DNA from: Microtetraspora malaysiensis
GTDB taxonomy: Bacteria; Actinomycetota; Actinomycetes; Streptosporangiales; Streptosporangiaceae
Reading direction: 5' to 3'
NCBI RefSeq assembly: GCF_001528665.1
Contig: NZ_BBYJ01000020.1
Coordinates: 97,575 to 161,574, forward strand
DNA: 64,000 bases
Below the pieces are notes generated by a model. That model searched no databases, was not told the DNA's origin, and was given only the letters and a program-made list of their open reading frames with translations. Both the position numbers and the translations under genes were made by a program. The first letter of the stretch is position 1, and each line of letters starts with the position of its first letter. This document shows, piece by piece, positions 6,368 through 15,010 of the stretch.

Positions 6368-9007
6368 GTGAGCGTGCTTGATTTCCCGGGCGGGCCGGGG
6401 GGTTCCGGGGGCTCCGGAGGTCCCGGTGGCCCGGGGGGCTCCGACGTCGCCTTCGAGCGGACCCCGCCGCACAATATCGAGGCCGAGCAGTCCGTTCTCG
6501 GCGGCATGATGCTGTCGAAGGACGCGATCGCCGACGTGGTCGAGGTGCTGCGCGGCGACGACTTCTACCGCCCCGCGCACCAGATCATCTACGACGTCAT
6601 CACCGACCTCTACGGCCGGGGCGAGCCCGCCGACTCGATCATGATCCTGGACGATCTGCAGAAGCGCGGCGAGCTGGGCCGGGTCGGCGGCGCTCCCTAC
6701 CTCCATACGCTGACCGCGGTCGTGCCCACCGCGGCCAACGCGGGTTACTACGCCAAGATCGTGCGGGAGCAGGCCGTCCTGCGCCGGCTGATCGAGGCCG
6801 GCACGCGCATCGTCTCCTACGGGTACGGCGGCCAGGGCGAGGAGGTCGACGACCTGGTCGACCGCGCGCAGGGCGAGATCTACAAGGTGACCGAGCGGCG
6901 TACCTCCGAGGACTACCTGCCGCTGTCGGAGATCATGCCGGGCGCGCTGGACGAGATCGAGGCCATCGGCAGCCGCCACGGCCAGATGGTCGGCGTCCCC
7001 ACCGGCTTCCAGGACCTCGACGCCCTCACCAACGGCCTGCACCCCGGCCAGATGATCGTTGTGGCCGCCCGACCCGCCATCGGTAAGGCGCTCGCGCTCG
7101 ATACCCCGCTGCCCACTCCTGATGGCTGGACAACCATGGGTGAGGTGAAGGTCGGCGACTACCTGATCGGGGCCGACGGTAAGCCCACTCGCGTGGTGGC
7201 TGCTACCGACATCATGCACGGCCGCCCGTGCTACGAGGTGGAGTTCAGCGATGGCACGGTGATCACGGCCGACGCCCAGCACCAATGGCTCACCGACACA
7301 CGTGCGTCCCGCAAATCGGCTCAGGCGGCTGCGTCCGACTACAACAGGTACCGGAACCAGAAGACATTCGCTGATGTGCGCACAACGGAAGAGATCGCCG
7401 CAACGCTGTGGTGCAACACCGCGGACAAGCGGCTCAATCACACCGTCGTCAATGCCCGGCCGCTGGACCTGCCCGACCGTGACCTGCTGATCCCTCCGTA
7501 CGCACTGGGTGTCTGGCTCGGAGACGGCCACTCTGACAGTGCCCGGTTCACCACCGGGGACCCGGAGATCGCCGAGCATGTGGCCGCCGACGGTCTTCGG
7601 GTGGAGCACCGCGGCGGGCTGCTGTACGCAATGCTGCTGCCCGAGCCGGAGTCGATCGCCGAACGGCCGTGCATTGTGTGCGGAAAGCCGTTCACACCCC
7701 AAACAGCGCAGGTACGCACCTGCGGCAGGGTATGCGGCTGCCGGTCGAGGAGTTCCGAACACGGCCCCTCGCAGTCGCCCAGGTGCCCCGACTGCGGCGG
7801 CCCGTCCAGTGGGCTTCGCCAGTGCCAGGAGTGCCGCAACGACCACGGCACTATGAACGCCCGACTGAGGAAGCTGGGCGTGCTGGGCAACAAGCACATC
7901 CCGAGCGAATATCTGCGCGCTTCTGAGGCGCAGCGCAGAGCGCTCCTGGCCGGGCTGCTGGACACCGACGGCTATATCAACGCCGCCGGGACAGCCCAGT
8001 TCGCCGTCACGAACCGTCGCCTGGCAGAGGACACCTGGGAACTGATCCTGAGCCTGGGATACAAAGCAACCTGGACATCCAAGGAGGTGTCAGGGCGCAC
8101 CGAAGCCAGCTCAACCAGCTATGCGATCACATTCACCCCCTCCGACAAGGTCTTCCGGCTGAGCCGGAAGAACGCCCGCGTGAACACCAACACCCACCCC
8201 AAGGCGACGTACCGCACCATCACCGACGTCCGCCCGGTGACGTCGGTGCCAGTGCGTTGCGTCGAGGTGGACAACACCGATCACATGTACCTGGCGGGGC
8301 AGACATGGATACCCACCCACAACTCCACCCTTGGATTGGATTTCGCCAGATCTGCCGCTATCAAGCACGGCATGACGACTGTCGTCTTCTCGCTGGAAAT
8401 GTCGCGTAATGAGATCACGATGCGACTGCTTTCGGCGGAGGCGAGGGTCGCGCTGCACACCATGCGCTCGGGGACGATGAGCGACGACGACTGGACCCGC
8501 ATGGCCCGCCGCATGGGCGAGGTCGCCGAGGCGCCGCTGTTCATCGACGACTCCCCGAACATGTCGATGATGGAGATCCGGGCCAAGTGCCGCCGTCTCA
8601 AGCAGCGCAACGACCTGCGGTTCGTCATCGTCGACTACCTCCAGCTGATGAGCTCTCCCAAGCGGACCGAGAGCCGCCAGCAGGAGGTCTCCGAGCTGTC
8701 CCGGTCGCTCAAGCTCCTCGCGAAGGAGCTGGAGGTGCCCGTCATCGCGATCTCGCAGCTCAACCGTGGTCCTGAGCAACGCACCGACAAGCGTCCCCAG
8801 GTGTCCGACCTGAGAGAGTCTGGGTCGATTGAGCAGGATGCCGACATGGTGATCCTCTTGCATCGAGAGGACGCCTACGAGCGGGAGTCGCCGCGGGCGG
8901 GCGAGGCCGACCTGATCGTGGCCAAGCACCGTAACGGCCCCACCGCCACCGTCACGGTGGCGTTCCAGGGCCACTACAGCCGCTTCGTGGACATGGCCAC
9001 GCACTGA
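6368..9007 (+). CDS. dnaB: Replicative DNA helicase DnaB with an in-frame intein
   Basis: The precursor is 879 residues. Helicase parts are residues 1-240 and 653-879, giving a 467-residue mature protein after splicing, a normal length. The N-domain starts NIEAEQSVLGGMMLS; the RecA-type core has the P-loop ARPAIGK/ST (split by the intein), then FSLEMSRNEI, DYLQLM, SQLNRGPEQR and DLRESGSIEQD. DnaB is the ring helicase that unwinds DNA at the fork. I chose GTG 6368 because GGGGGG lies about 8 nt upstream. The first 40 residues are a Gly/Pro/Ser repeat, a disordered tail as in other actinobacterial DnaB proteins. The position after rplI is conserved. Confidence 0.96.
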   Translation: MSVLDFPGGPGGSGGSGGPGGPGGSDVAFERTPPHNIEAEQSVLGGMMLSKDAIADVVEVLRGDDFYRPAHQIIYDVITDLYGRGEPADSIMILDDLQKRGELGRVGGAPYLHTLTAVVPTAANAGYYAKIVREQAVLRRLIEAGTRIVSYGYGGQGEEVDDLVDRAQGEIYKVTERRTSEDYLPLSEIMPGALDEIEAIGSRHGQMVGVPTGFQDLDALTNGLHPGQMIVVAARPAIGKALALDTPLPTPDGWTTMGEVKVGDYLIGADGKPTRVVAATDIMHGRPCYEVEFSDGTVITADAQHQWLTDTRASRKSAQAAASDYNRYRNQKTFADVRTTEEIAATLWCNTADKRLNHTVVNARPLDLPDRDLLIPPYALGVWLGDGHSDSARFTTGDPEIAEHVAADGLRVEHRGGLLYAMLLPEPESIAERPCIVCGKPFTPQTAQVRTCGRVCGCRSRSSEHGPSQSPRCPDCGGPSSGLRQCQECRNDHGTMNARLRKLGVLGNKHIPSEYLRASEAQRRALLAGLLDTDGYINAAGTAQFAVTNRRLAEDTWELILSLGYKATWTSKEVSGRTEASSTSYAITFTPSDKVFRLSRKNARVNTNTHPKATYRTITDVRPVTSVPVRCVEVDNTDHMYLAGQTWIPTHNSTLGLDFARSAAIKHGMTTVVFSLEMSRNEITMRLLSAEARVALHTMRSGTMSDDDWTRMARRMGEVAEAPLFIDDSPNMSMMEIRAKCRRLKQRNDLRFVIVDYLQLMSSPKRTESRQQEVSELSRSLKLLAKELEVPVIAISQLNRGPEQRTDKRPQVSDLRESGSIEQDADMVILLHREDAYERESPRAGEADLIVAKHRNGPTATVTVAFQGHYSRFVDMATH
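7088..8323 (+). mobile_element. Class 3 intein with LAGLIDADG homing endonuclease in DnaB
   Basis: This 412-residue intein interrupts the DnaB P-loop between Lys240 and Ser653. It starts ALALDTPLPTPDGW, with Ala instead of Cys or Ser at position 1. It carries the class 3 triplet: Trp67 in block B (ADAQHQW), Cys391 in block F (VPVRCVEVD) and Thr410 in block G (PTHN, with Asn412 last). Two LAGLIDADG-type helices lie at about 139-147 (LGVWLGDGH) and 286-295 (LLAGLLDTDG), both with acidic residues intact. Between them are nine cysteines (195, 198, 212, 216, 218, 233, 236, 246, 249), probably one or two zinc ribbons. Base composition looks less GC-rich than the flanking helicase, suggesting transfer. 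Class and boundaries follow known intein rules; activity is inferred. Confidence 0.93.
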
Positions 9008-9026
9008 CGACTCCCGCAGAGGGCGG

Positions 9027-9854
9027 CTACCGCCAGAGGGCGGCGACGGTCGCGGCGGCCGCCCGTCCCTGGACGTACCCCGCCTCGGCGGACGGCGTCC
9101 GCACCTCCGGGTCGAGCGGGTCGGGGCCGATGGCCGCGCGGGAGGCGTCGTCGGGCTGGATGACCTCGACGGTCGCACCAAGTGTCGCGACCTGCCCGGC
9201 CAGCATCGGATCCTCAAGCGGCGAAAGCACGAGCACGCGGTCATGACCGGCCGCGAGGTCGGCGTTGTTCGACGAGCGCATGCCGCCGTCCATGTAGCGG
9301 GTGTCGCCGATGGTCACCGCGGGCCAGACGCACGGCACGGCGCAGCTCGCCGCCACCGCGTCCACCAGATTCACGCCCGACCGCGGCGTGAACAGGATCG
9401 GCTCGCCCGTGTACGCGTCGACGGCGACGATGACCAGGTCGCGGTCGGGCCATTCGTGGACGGGCAGCCGTGCCGAGATGACCTCGCGCCGCCGTTCCTC
9501 CGTCACGGTGGACGCGGCGAGCGCGAGCGCTCCGGCCTTCCTGCGCGCCTCGGCAGGGTCGGAGGTCTGGGTGTAGATCTCGACCCATTGCTCCATCAGC
9601 TCGGCGATCGCCACGCCGCTGGGGATCTCCGGAGCCTGCGCCGCCGGGTCGATCTGCCGCCTGAGCAGTTCGTCGAGTGTCAGGCCGCTGGTGATCTGGG
9701 CGGCGACGGTGGAGCCGGCCGAGGTGCCCACGATCCGGTCCGCGCCGGCGACGTCGACCCCGGCGTCGGAGAGCCCGGCCAGCACGCCGGTCTCCCAGGC
9801 GATCCCGGCGACGCCCCCTCCACCGAGCACCAGCGCGCGGGTCGTCGTGTCCAT
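9027..9854 (-). CDS. Patatin-like phospholipase family protein
   Basis: The 275-residue protein shows the patatin fold signatures: an oxyanion loop GGGGVAGIAWETG at about residues 11-23, the nucleophile elbow GTSAG (Ser45), and the catalytic aspartate in YMDGGMRSS. These enzymes are Ser-Asp dyad lipid acyl hydrolases. No signal peptide is seen, so it acts in the cytoplasm or at the membrane. I chose ATG 9854 because AAGGGG lies 6 nt upstream; an ATG two codons earlier abuts the binding site. A palindromic site lies 37-50 bp upstream. It converges on dnaB. The substrate is unknown. Confidence 0.88.
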   Translation of the reverse strand: MDTTTRALVLGGGGVAGIAWETGVLAGLSDAGVDVAGADRIVGTSAGSTVAAQITSGLTLDELLRRQIDPAAQAPEIPSGVAIAELMEQWVEIYTQTSDPAEARRKAGALALAASTVTEERRREVISARLPVHEWPDRDLVIVAVDAYTGEPILFTPRSGVNLVDAVAASCAVPCVWPAVTIGDTRYMDGGMRSSNNADLAAGHDRVLVLSPLEDPMLAGQVATLGATVEVIQPDDASRAAIGPDPLDPEVRTPSAEAGYVQGRAAAATVAALWR

Positions 9855-9881
9855 GGGCATCCCCTTACACATAAGCCGATA

Positions 9882-9920
9882 CTTCACAAGATGATCTAGA
9901 TCATCTAGATCGTAGTGAAG
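9882..9920. promoter_or_regulatory. AT-rich palindrome, possible operator
   Basis: ATGATCTAGATCAT at 9891-9904 is a perfect 14-bp palindrome, and ATCTAGA recurs 9 bp later (9894 and 9903). CTTCAC (9882-9887) and GTGAAG (9915-9920) form outer arms. It lies upstream of the patatin gene and just after the HNH gene, in an otherwise GC-rich region. It could be a regulator site or a weak terminator. Confidence 0.4.
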
Positions 9921-9936
9921 CAGAAAGAAGATGAGC

Positions 9937-10659
9937 TCACCGGCACTGGGCGAGCATCGTCGCCTTGTCCGCCCGGGTCACCGGAAGGTGGTACTTGAGC
10001 GCGACCTGGGCGAACCGGGTGACGTACGCGCAACGGATCTTCCGGTTCGGAGGCAGCCACGAGGCGGGCCCGGAACCGCCCTTGGCCTCGTTGGCCGGGC
10101 CGTACACGGGAAGCAGGTTGAGCGGGTCGTTCGCGATGCGCAGCCGTTTCGCCATCGGCCAGTGGGCGGCGCCCATCCGCCATGAGTACGACATCGGCAC
10201 CACGTGATCGACCTGGACGAGGTCGGCGCGCTGCTTCCGCCACCGGATGGTCCGGCCGGTGTACGGGTCCTTGAGCGTCATCATGGTCACCACGCAGGGG
10301 GAGCCCTGGCGATATCGGACGTTTCGGCCGTCCCGGGCGAGCAGGTCGTTCCGGGTGCTGCAGCCGTTCCCCGCGTACGGCACGCCGTCGGCGGTGTCCG
10401 CCCAGTTCTCTCCGAAGCGGGTCCGCGCGTACCCGGTCTTGGGGCCGCTTCCCTTGACCCGCAGCTTCCGGATCAGCGCGACCGCGGCGGCCCGGTCCTT
10501 GCCGGAGGTGATCGGGGCGAGCCCCGGCTTGGTGCCGCGGGTGTTGTTCAGCGGCATGGCCCGCGCCGCGCCGGTCGCGGCCCGCGCACCCGAGGCGCCG
10601 GCGGCGCTGTGTTGGGTCCCTTTGGCGGCGACGGCGGCGAGCAGGACGCCCGCGACCAC
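9937..10659 (-). CDS. Secreted HNH-type nuclease (DUF1524/GmrSD C-terminal-like)
   Basis: The product of about 240 residues starts with a hydrophobic stretch (VAGVLLAAVAA) typical of a signal peptide. The C-terminal half has the DUF1524 HNH core VDHVVPMSYSWRMGA, then NDPLNLLPVYGPANEAKGG. Actinomycetes often export such metal-dependent nucleases. Start choice is uncertain: the GTG at 10659 is the only standard start in frame, yet GGGGAGG sits 5 nt before an upstream CTG at 10686, which would give a more usual basic N-region (LETREVVVVV). Cysteines in GNGCSTRND and GSPCVV may form disulfides. A terminator for the upstream gene separates it from the phosphodiesterase. Confidence 0.8.
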   Translation of the reverse strand: MVAGVLLAAVAAKGTQHSAAGASGARAATGAARAMPLNNTRGTKPGLAPITSGKDRAAAVALIRKLRVKGSGPKTGYARTRFGENWADTADGVPYAGNGCSTRNDLLARDGRNVRYRQGSPCVVTMMTLKDPYTGRTIRWRKQRADLVQVDHVVPMSYSWRMGAAHWPMAKRLRIANDPLNLLPVYGPANEAKGGSGPASWLPPNRKIRCAYVTRFAQVALKYHLPVTRADKATMLAQCR

Positions 10660-10727
10660 GACGACGACAACCTCGCGCGTTTCCAGAGCCGCCTCCCCGA
10701 TGAAGCCCGGCTAAAGAAATCCCCAAA

Positions 10728-10768
10728 AAACGGGTGCCTGACCCATCGGGGAGGTGAGGTCCCCGTTT
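10728..10768 (-). terminator. Intrinsic terminator after the metallophosphoesterase gene
   Basis: On the minus strand AAACGGG pairs with CCCGTTT, with an inner GACC/GGTC pairing, and the 3' arm runs into TTTTTT. It lies 43 bp past the stop of the gene at 10811. Confidence 0.65.
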
Positions 10769-10810
10769 GCGAGATGGTCGCGCCCGCGCTGAGAGGCAGC
10801 AGGCGCGACC

Positions 10811-11557
10811 TCACCCCACCGGGCGATAGTGCGTGGTGATCCGCCCCTCGTCGAAGACGTGCAGGGCGACGGCCGGAGGGAGGTCGAGGTCGATCGGCGG
10901 GTGGGCCTTCGTCTCGAACGGCGCCAGCAAGGTGTTCACCACGCCCGGCGCCACCAGCAGGGGCAGGCCCGCGAACGTCGTCGCCGCGCCCGTGTGGGCG
11001 TGCCCGGCCAGCACCGCCACCACCTGGGGGTGCCGGGCGAGCACCGCCGCCAGCCGCTCCGGTTCGCCCAGCCTGATCTCGTCGACGTACGGGATGCCCA
11101 GCGGGACGGCGGGGTGGTGCATCCCGACGAAGGCGGGGACGTCGGGAGTGGCGGCGAGGACGGCGTCGAGCCAGTCGAGGGTCTCGTCGCCGAGGAGCCC
11201 GTCGTGCTGTCCGGGGATGCTCGAGTCGCACAGCGCGATCGTCGCGCCCGGCAGGCGGAGGACCTGGTTGACCGGCCCGCCGGCGGCCGGGCCGTCCTCC
11301 GTTCCGTCGAGCATGACCTTGCGGAGGTTCTCGCGGACGTCGTGGTTGCCCGGGCACAGCACGAAGGGAACGTCGGCCGGGACCAGGCCGCGAGCGATCT
11401 CGTACTCCTCGACGGCCCCGTGGTCGGCGATGTCTCCGGTGAGGAGGATCGCGTCGACGGGCAGGCCGCCGACGTGATCGAGGACTCTCGCGGCGCGCGC
11501 GGTGTTCCGCTCGCTCCCGTCGATGTGGATGTCGCTCACATGCGCCAGCACGAGCAC
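10811..11557 (-). CDS. Calcineurin-like metallophosphoesterase (CpdA-like)
   Basis: The 248-residue protein has the full set of metal-binding motifs: DxH at residues 9-11 (VSDIHID), GD at 41-42 (LTGDIADHG), GNHD at 70-73, the histidine of VGMHHPAV, and GHAH near residue 190. This is the class III cyclic nucleotide phosphodiesterase arrangement; CpdA-like enzymes hydrolyse 3',5'-cAMP with two metals. No signal peptide is seen. The GTG start follows GAGGAGG by 4 nt. Whether cAMP is the true substrate cannot be told from sequence. Confidence 0.87.
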   Translation of the reverse strand: MLVLAHVSDIHIDGSERNTARAARVLDHVGGLPVDAILLTGDIADHGAVEEYEIARGLVPADVPFVLCPGNHDVRENLRKVMLDGTEDGPAAGGPVNQVLRLPGATIALCDSSIPGQHDGLLGDETLDWLDAVLAATPDVPAFVGMHHPAVPLGIPYVDEIRLGEPERLAAVLARHPQVVAVLAGHAHTGAATTFAGLPLLVAPGVVNTLLAPFETKAHPPIDLDLPPAVALHVFDEGRITTHYRPVG

Positions 11558-11597
11558 GGGGCCTCCTCGGCGTCGGGGATCTCAGCCTCCCACAGGC

Positions 11598-12044
11598 TCA
11601 GCCGACGGGTACGGCGAGGCGCTCGGCGAGGATGCCCGCGCGGGCGAGCTGGACCTTGCGCGCCTGGCCGGCCGCGAATGCCGTGAGGAACCAGGGTGCG
11701 GTGATCTCCAGCCGGTCGTCCACCCGGGTGCCGGCCCCGTCCGGCGTCAGATCGAACCGGTAGACGAGGCGGACGTTGCCCGGGCTCGTCACGTCACCGC
11801 GTACGGAGAGTCCCTCGGTGAGGAGGGTCACCGCGATCGGGTTGTCGTGTGTGAAGACGCCGAGGAACCGGAACCGCTCGATGGAGGTGTAGCGGATTAC
11901 GCCGGGTTCGGAACGATCCACATCCTTGACCGCCACGACGAGCGGCGACAGCCCGATGTAGCTCTCGGGCGTGGTGAGATGCTCGAACACCACCTCGGGG
12001 GTGGCGTCGACGTGGAACGTATTGGTCAGCACCTTCTGCGGCAC
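11598..12044 (-). CDS. SRPBCC (START-like) family protein
   Basis: The 148-residue protein fits the helix-grip SRPBCC fold: the start PQKVLTNTFHVDATPEVVFEHLTTPESYIGL, a central run of beta strands and a C-terminal helix (APWFLTAFAAGQARKVQLAR). Members bind hydrophobic ligands or act as cyclases. No catalytic residue can be named. The GTG start is preceded by GGAGG at 6 nt. It lies alone between the phosphodiesterase and the XRE regulator, all on the same strand but with gaps, so operon membership is doubtful. Confidence 0.75.
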   Translation of the reverse strand: MPQKVLTNTFHVDATPEVVFEHLTTPESYIGLSPLVVAVKDVDRSEPGVIRYTSIERFRFLGVFTHDNPIAVTLLTEGLSVRGDVTSPGNVRLVYRFDLTPDGAGTRVDDRLEITAPWFLTAFAAGQARKVQLARAGILAERLAVPVG

Positions 12045-12201
12045 GTATGGCCTCCGGACTTGGAACGTGATCTATGCCGGGAATTGTGACAAAGACCGCG
12101 CTTGGCGAGAAGTCCAGATCATGGTTTCGCAGGAGATCATATGCGGCCGCCCGGCGCGCGGGGCTCCCTCGGGCGGAGACGGGCGGCCGCCACGACAGGG
12201 T

Positions 12202-12990
12202 TCACCCGACGTCGCGGAGGAAGCGGGTGGTCTCCTCGTCGGCCGGGAAGAACGACTCGATCATCATCTCGGCGATCGTGACGTCGAGGGGTGTGCCGAA
12301 CGTCGCCACGACGCTGAAGAACGACAGCTCCTGATCCCGGTGCCGTAGCCGGAGCGGGACGAAGATGTCGCCCGGCCCCGGCAGCTCCACCTCGGGCTCC
12401 GGCTGGTCGCAGGGATAGTCCCGCAGCTCCGCGTACAGCTCGGCCAGCTCGGCGTCTCCGGTCAGGGCGATCTGCCGCTTGAGCCGTCCGAGCAGGTGCG
12501 CCCGCCACTCCCCGAGGTTCGCGATCCGCGGGGCGAGCCCGTCGGGGTGCAGACTCGCACGCAGCACGTTCGACAGCAGGTCGGGGGCGATCCCGGCCAC
12601 GAGCATGCGGAGGCCCGTGTTGGCGTCCACCAGGTTCCACCCCCGGTCCACCACCACGGCGGGGTACGGCTCGTGCCCCGCCAGCAGCTTCCCGATCGCG
12701 TCGCGTACGGCTGCCATCTGCGGCGAGTTCAGCGTGGATTCCGTGTAGACGGGGGCGTAACCGGCGGCGAGCAGCAGGTGGTTCCGCTCCCGGAGCGGGA
12801 CGTCGAGGTGCTCGGAGAGATGGAGGACCATCTCCCGGCTGGGCGTGGAACGCCCCGTCTCCATGAAGCTCACATGCCGGGTCGAGATCTCGGCCTGGAT
12901 CGAGAGGTCGAGCTGGCTCAACCGGCGGTGCTCGCGCCACGTGCGGAGCAACTCGCCGATCGGCCGGTGATGGATCGAAGCTGTGGTCAC
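12202..12990 (-). CDS. XRE-type regulator with MmyB-like ligand domain
   Basis: The 262-residue protein has an N-terminal helix-turn-helix (GELLRTWREHRRLSQLDLSIQAEISTRHVSFMETGRSTP, about residues 11-50) followed by the MmyB-like PAS-related domain (PAVVVDRGWNLVDANTGLRMLV ... HPDGLAPRIANLGEW). Such proteins are usually repressors of a neighbouring redox or efflux gene. GTG 12990 is the best start because the helix-turn-helix begins soon after; another GTG lies two codons upstream. No clear ribosome binding site is visible, so the message may be leaderless. The ABC exporter genes upstream are possible targets. Confidence 0.88.
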   Translation of the reverse strand: MTTASIHHRPIGELLRTWREHRRLSQLDLSIQAEISTRHVSFMETGRSTPSREMVLHLSEHLDVPLRERNHLLLAAGYAPVYTESTLNSPQMAAVRDAIGKLLAGHEPYPAVVVDRGWNLVDANTGLRMLVAGIAPDLLSNVLRASLHPDGLAPRIANLGEWRAHLLGRLKRQIALTGDAELAELYAELRDYPCDQPEPEVELPGPGDIFVPLRLRHRDQELSFFSVVATFGTPLDVTIAEMMIESFFPADEETTRFLRDVG

Positions 12991-13070
12991 GCGCACGACG
13001 TTATGCCCCGCCGGTGAACGGTCGCGATTCCCCGAGAGGTAATGGACCGGGCGCACCCCGGCCGGGCGGA

Positions 13071-13817
13071 TCACTCCCAGCGGAACATGCGGGCGGCGGC
13101 GATCCCCGCGATCAACGCCCACCCGGTGAGCACCGCGAGATGCGTGAGCGAGGGTGCGTGCCCTCCCATCGTGTCCCGCAGCGCCTGCCCGAACGCACCC
13201 GTCGGCATGAAGTCGCTGACCACGCGCAGCGGGGACGGCATGAGGTCGCGCGGAACCCACATGCCGCCGAGGAACAGCAGCGGGAACAGCACCGCGGCGC
13301 CCGCGCCCTGCACGACCTTCGCGTTCGGCGCCACGGCGGCGAGCCACAGCCCGATGGAGAACAGGGCGACCGAGCCGAGCAGGAGCACCCCGGTGAAGCC
13401 GGCGAGCAGCCGCGGCACCGGGACGTCGAGCACCAGATGTCCCAGCGTCAGCGTCAGGGCGGTGCTCAGGACGGCGACGGCCGCGCTGATCGCGATCTGC
13501 GCCACGAGCAGCGCCCCGGGGCGTACCGGCGTCGTGGACATCCGTCGCAGCACCCCTTTCTCCCGGTACATGACCAGCGTCGCGGGAAGCGCGCTCACCG
13601 CGAGCGTCGCGACCGAGAGCAGCACCATCATCGCGGGGAACTGGGCGTCGATGGGCCGCTCGCCCCCGAGGGCCGGATCCGGCTGGCTGAACCCGGGGAC
13701 GGAAAGGCCGAGCACCAGCAGCAGCGCGATGGGCAGGAGGGTCACGAAGAACACCGCGGCCGGCTCGCGTAGGAACAGCTTCGCCTCGGTGAGGATCAGT
13801 TTTTTCTGGACCAGCAT
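13071..13817 (-). CDS. ABC-2 type drug exporter permease
   Basis: This 248-residue membrane protein has six hydrophobic segments and the ABC-2 traits: start KKLILTEAKLFLREPAAVFF, the YREKGVLRRMSTTPV amphipathic region after the second helix, and LGGMWVPRDLMP near the end. It should pair with the ATPase encoded 160 bp upstream to form an exporter of the daunorubicin/antibiotic resistance type. The ATG follows a GGAG site. The substrate is unknown. A divergent two-component system lies on the other side of the ATPase gene and may control the pair. Confidence 0.88.
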   Translation of the reverse strand: MLVQKKLILTEAKLFLREPAAVFFVTLLPIALLLVLGLSVPGFSQPDPALGGERPIDAQFPAMMVLLSVATLAVSALPATLVMYREKGVLRRMSTTPVRPGALLVAQIAISAAVAVLSTALTLTLGHLVLDVPVPRLLAGFTGVLLLGSVALFSIGLWLAAVAPNAKVVQGAGAAVLFPLLFLGGMWVPRDLMPSPLRVVSDFMPTGAFGQALRDTMGGHAPSLTHLAVLTGWALIAGIAAARMFRWE

Positions 13818-13977
13818 CAGGATTCTCCGGTTTCAGCAGAGCCGGTACGCGACGGCGTACGGGCGGGGGGACGGGTCACTGGGGGCCAAGGGCGTCCGGT
13901 GGGCCGGAGCACGCGCCGAGAGCCGAAGGGAAGTGCGGTGGTGACCGCGGCGGCCGGGGCGTGCGCCGGGGGAGGCG

Positions 13978-14856
13978 TCACGACGAGACGGGCGCGTTCC
14001 CGGTGAGGGCGAGGAAGGCGTCGTCGAAGGTGGTCCGCTCGGTGCGCAGGCCGCTGACCTGCCCCGGTGTAAGGGCGCCGACCACGGTGACGAGCAGGTC
14101 GCCGGTGCCGGTCACCACCACCTCGTCACCGTTCCGCCGGACGGAGGTGACCTCGGGCAACGCCGTGAGGGCGTCGACGGGCCCGGTCGTGTGGAAGACG
14201 ATCCGCTGCCCGCCGCCGGCGCGCTCGATGAGCCCGTCCGGGGTGTCCACCGCGAGCACGCGGCCGGCCGAGATCACCGCGACCCGGTCGCAGAGCCGCT
14301 CGACCTCCTCCATGAAGTGCGTGACCAGCAGCACCGTCACGCCCATCTCGCGGACGCGCTCGATCAGGTCCCAGGTGTCGCGGCGGGCCTGCGGGTCGAG
14401 GCCGGTGGTCAGCTCGTCGAGGATCGCGACCCGCGGGTTGCCGACCAGCGCGAGCGCGACGGACAGCCGCTGGCGCTGCCCGCCGGACAGCTTGGCGAAC
14501 GCGACGCGCGGGTCGAGGCCGATCTCGCCGAGCAGCGCGCGCCAGTCCGCGGGCCGCGGGTAGAAGGACGCGTAGAGCTCCAGCGCCTCCCCGACCTTCA
14601 GCTTGTCCGGCAGCGAGCAGTCCTGGAGCTGGATGCCGATCTGCTCCTTCGCGTCGGTCAGGCCGGCGCCGAACTCCACGACGCCGGACGACGGCGTGCG
14701 CAACCCGGCGACGCACTCGACCGTGGTCGTCTTTCCGGCGCCGTTGCGGCCGACGATCCCGAAGATCTCGCCTTTCTCGACCGCGAACGACACGTCGTCG
14801 ACCGCGACCGTCTCGCCGTACGTCTTGCGCAGGTTGCGGACAGAGATGATTGCCAT
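13978..14856 (-). CDS. ABC transporter ATP-binding protein (drug exporter type)
   Basis: The 292-residue ATPase has Walker A GRNGAGKTT near residue 38, signature [15 protein letters not shown], Walker B VAILDELTTGLDP and the switch histidine in LVTHFMEEV. A C-terminal extension of about 80 residues is typical of DrrA/CcmA-like exporters. It is the partner of the permease at 13071. The ATG at 14856 has TAGCTT 6 nt upstream, which fits a leaderless transcript. The next gene upstream is a divergent histidine kinase; this arrangement is common for antibiotic-sensing exporters. Confidence 0.92.
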   Translation of the reverse strand: MAIISVRNLRKTYGETVAVDDVSFAVEKGEIFGIVGRNGAGKTTTVECVAGLRTPSSGVVEFGAGLTDAKEQIGIQLQDCSLPDKLKVGEALELYASFYPRPADWRALLGEIGLDPRVAFAKLSGGQRQRLSVALALVGNPRVAILDELTTGLDPQARRDTWDLIERVREMGVTVLLVTHFMEEVERLCDRVAVISAGRVLAVDTPDGLIERAGGGQRIVFHTTGPVDALTALPEVTSVRRNGDEVVVTGTGDLLVTVVGALTPGQVSGLRTERTTFDDAFLALTGNAPVSS

Positions 14857-15010
14857 GCCACGAAGCTAGAAATCTCGCGCTCCGGGGAGAATGCGGGTGC
14901 GGACCCGGTTGTGGTGCACTTTTGCCCGACAGGGGGTGGGGATAACTCCACCCCTCCCGGGCGTCTCGGGTCACTGCGCACGCCCGTTCCCTCTGTACAG
15001 ACTGAGACGC

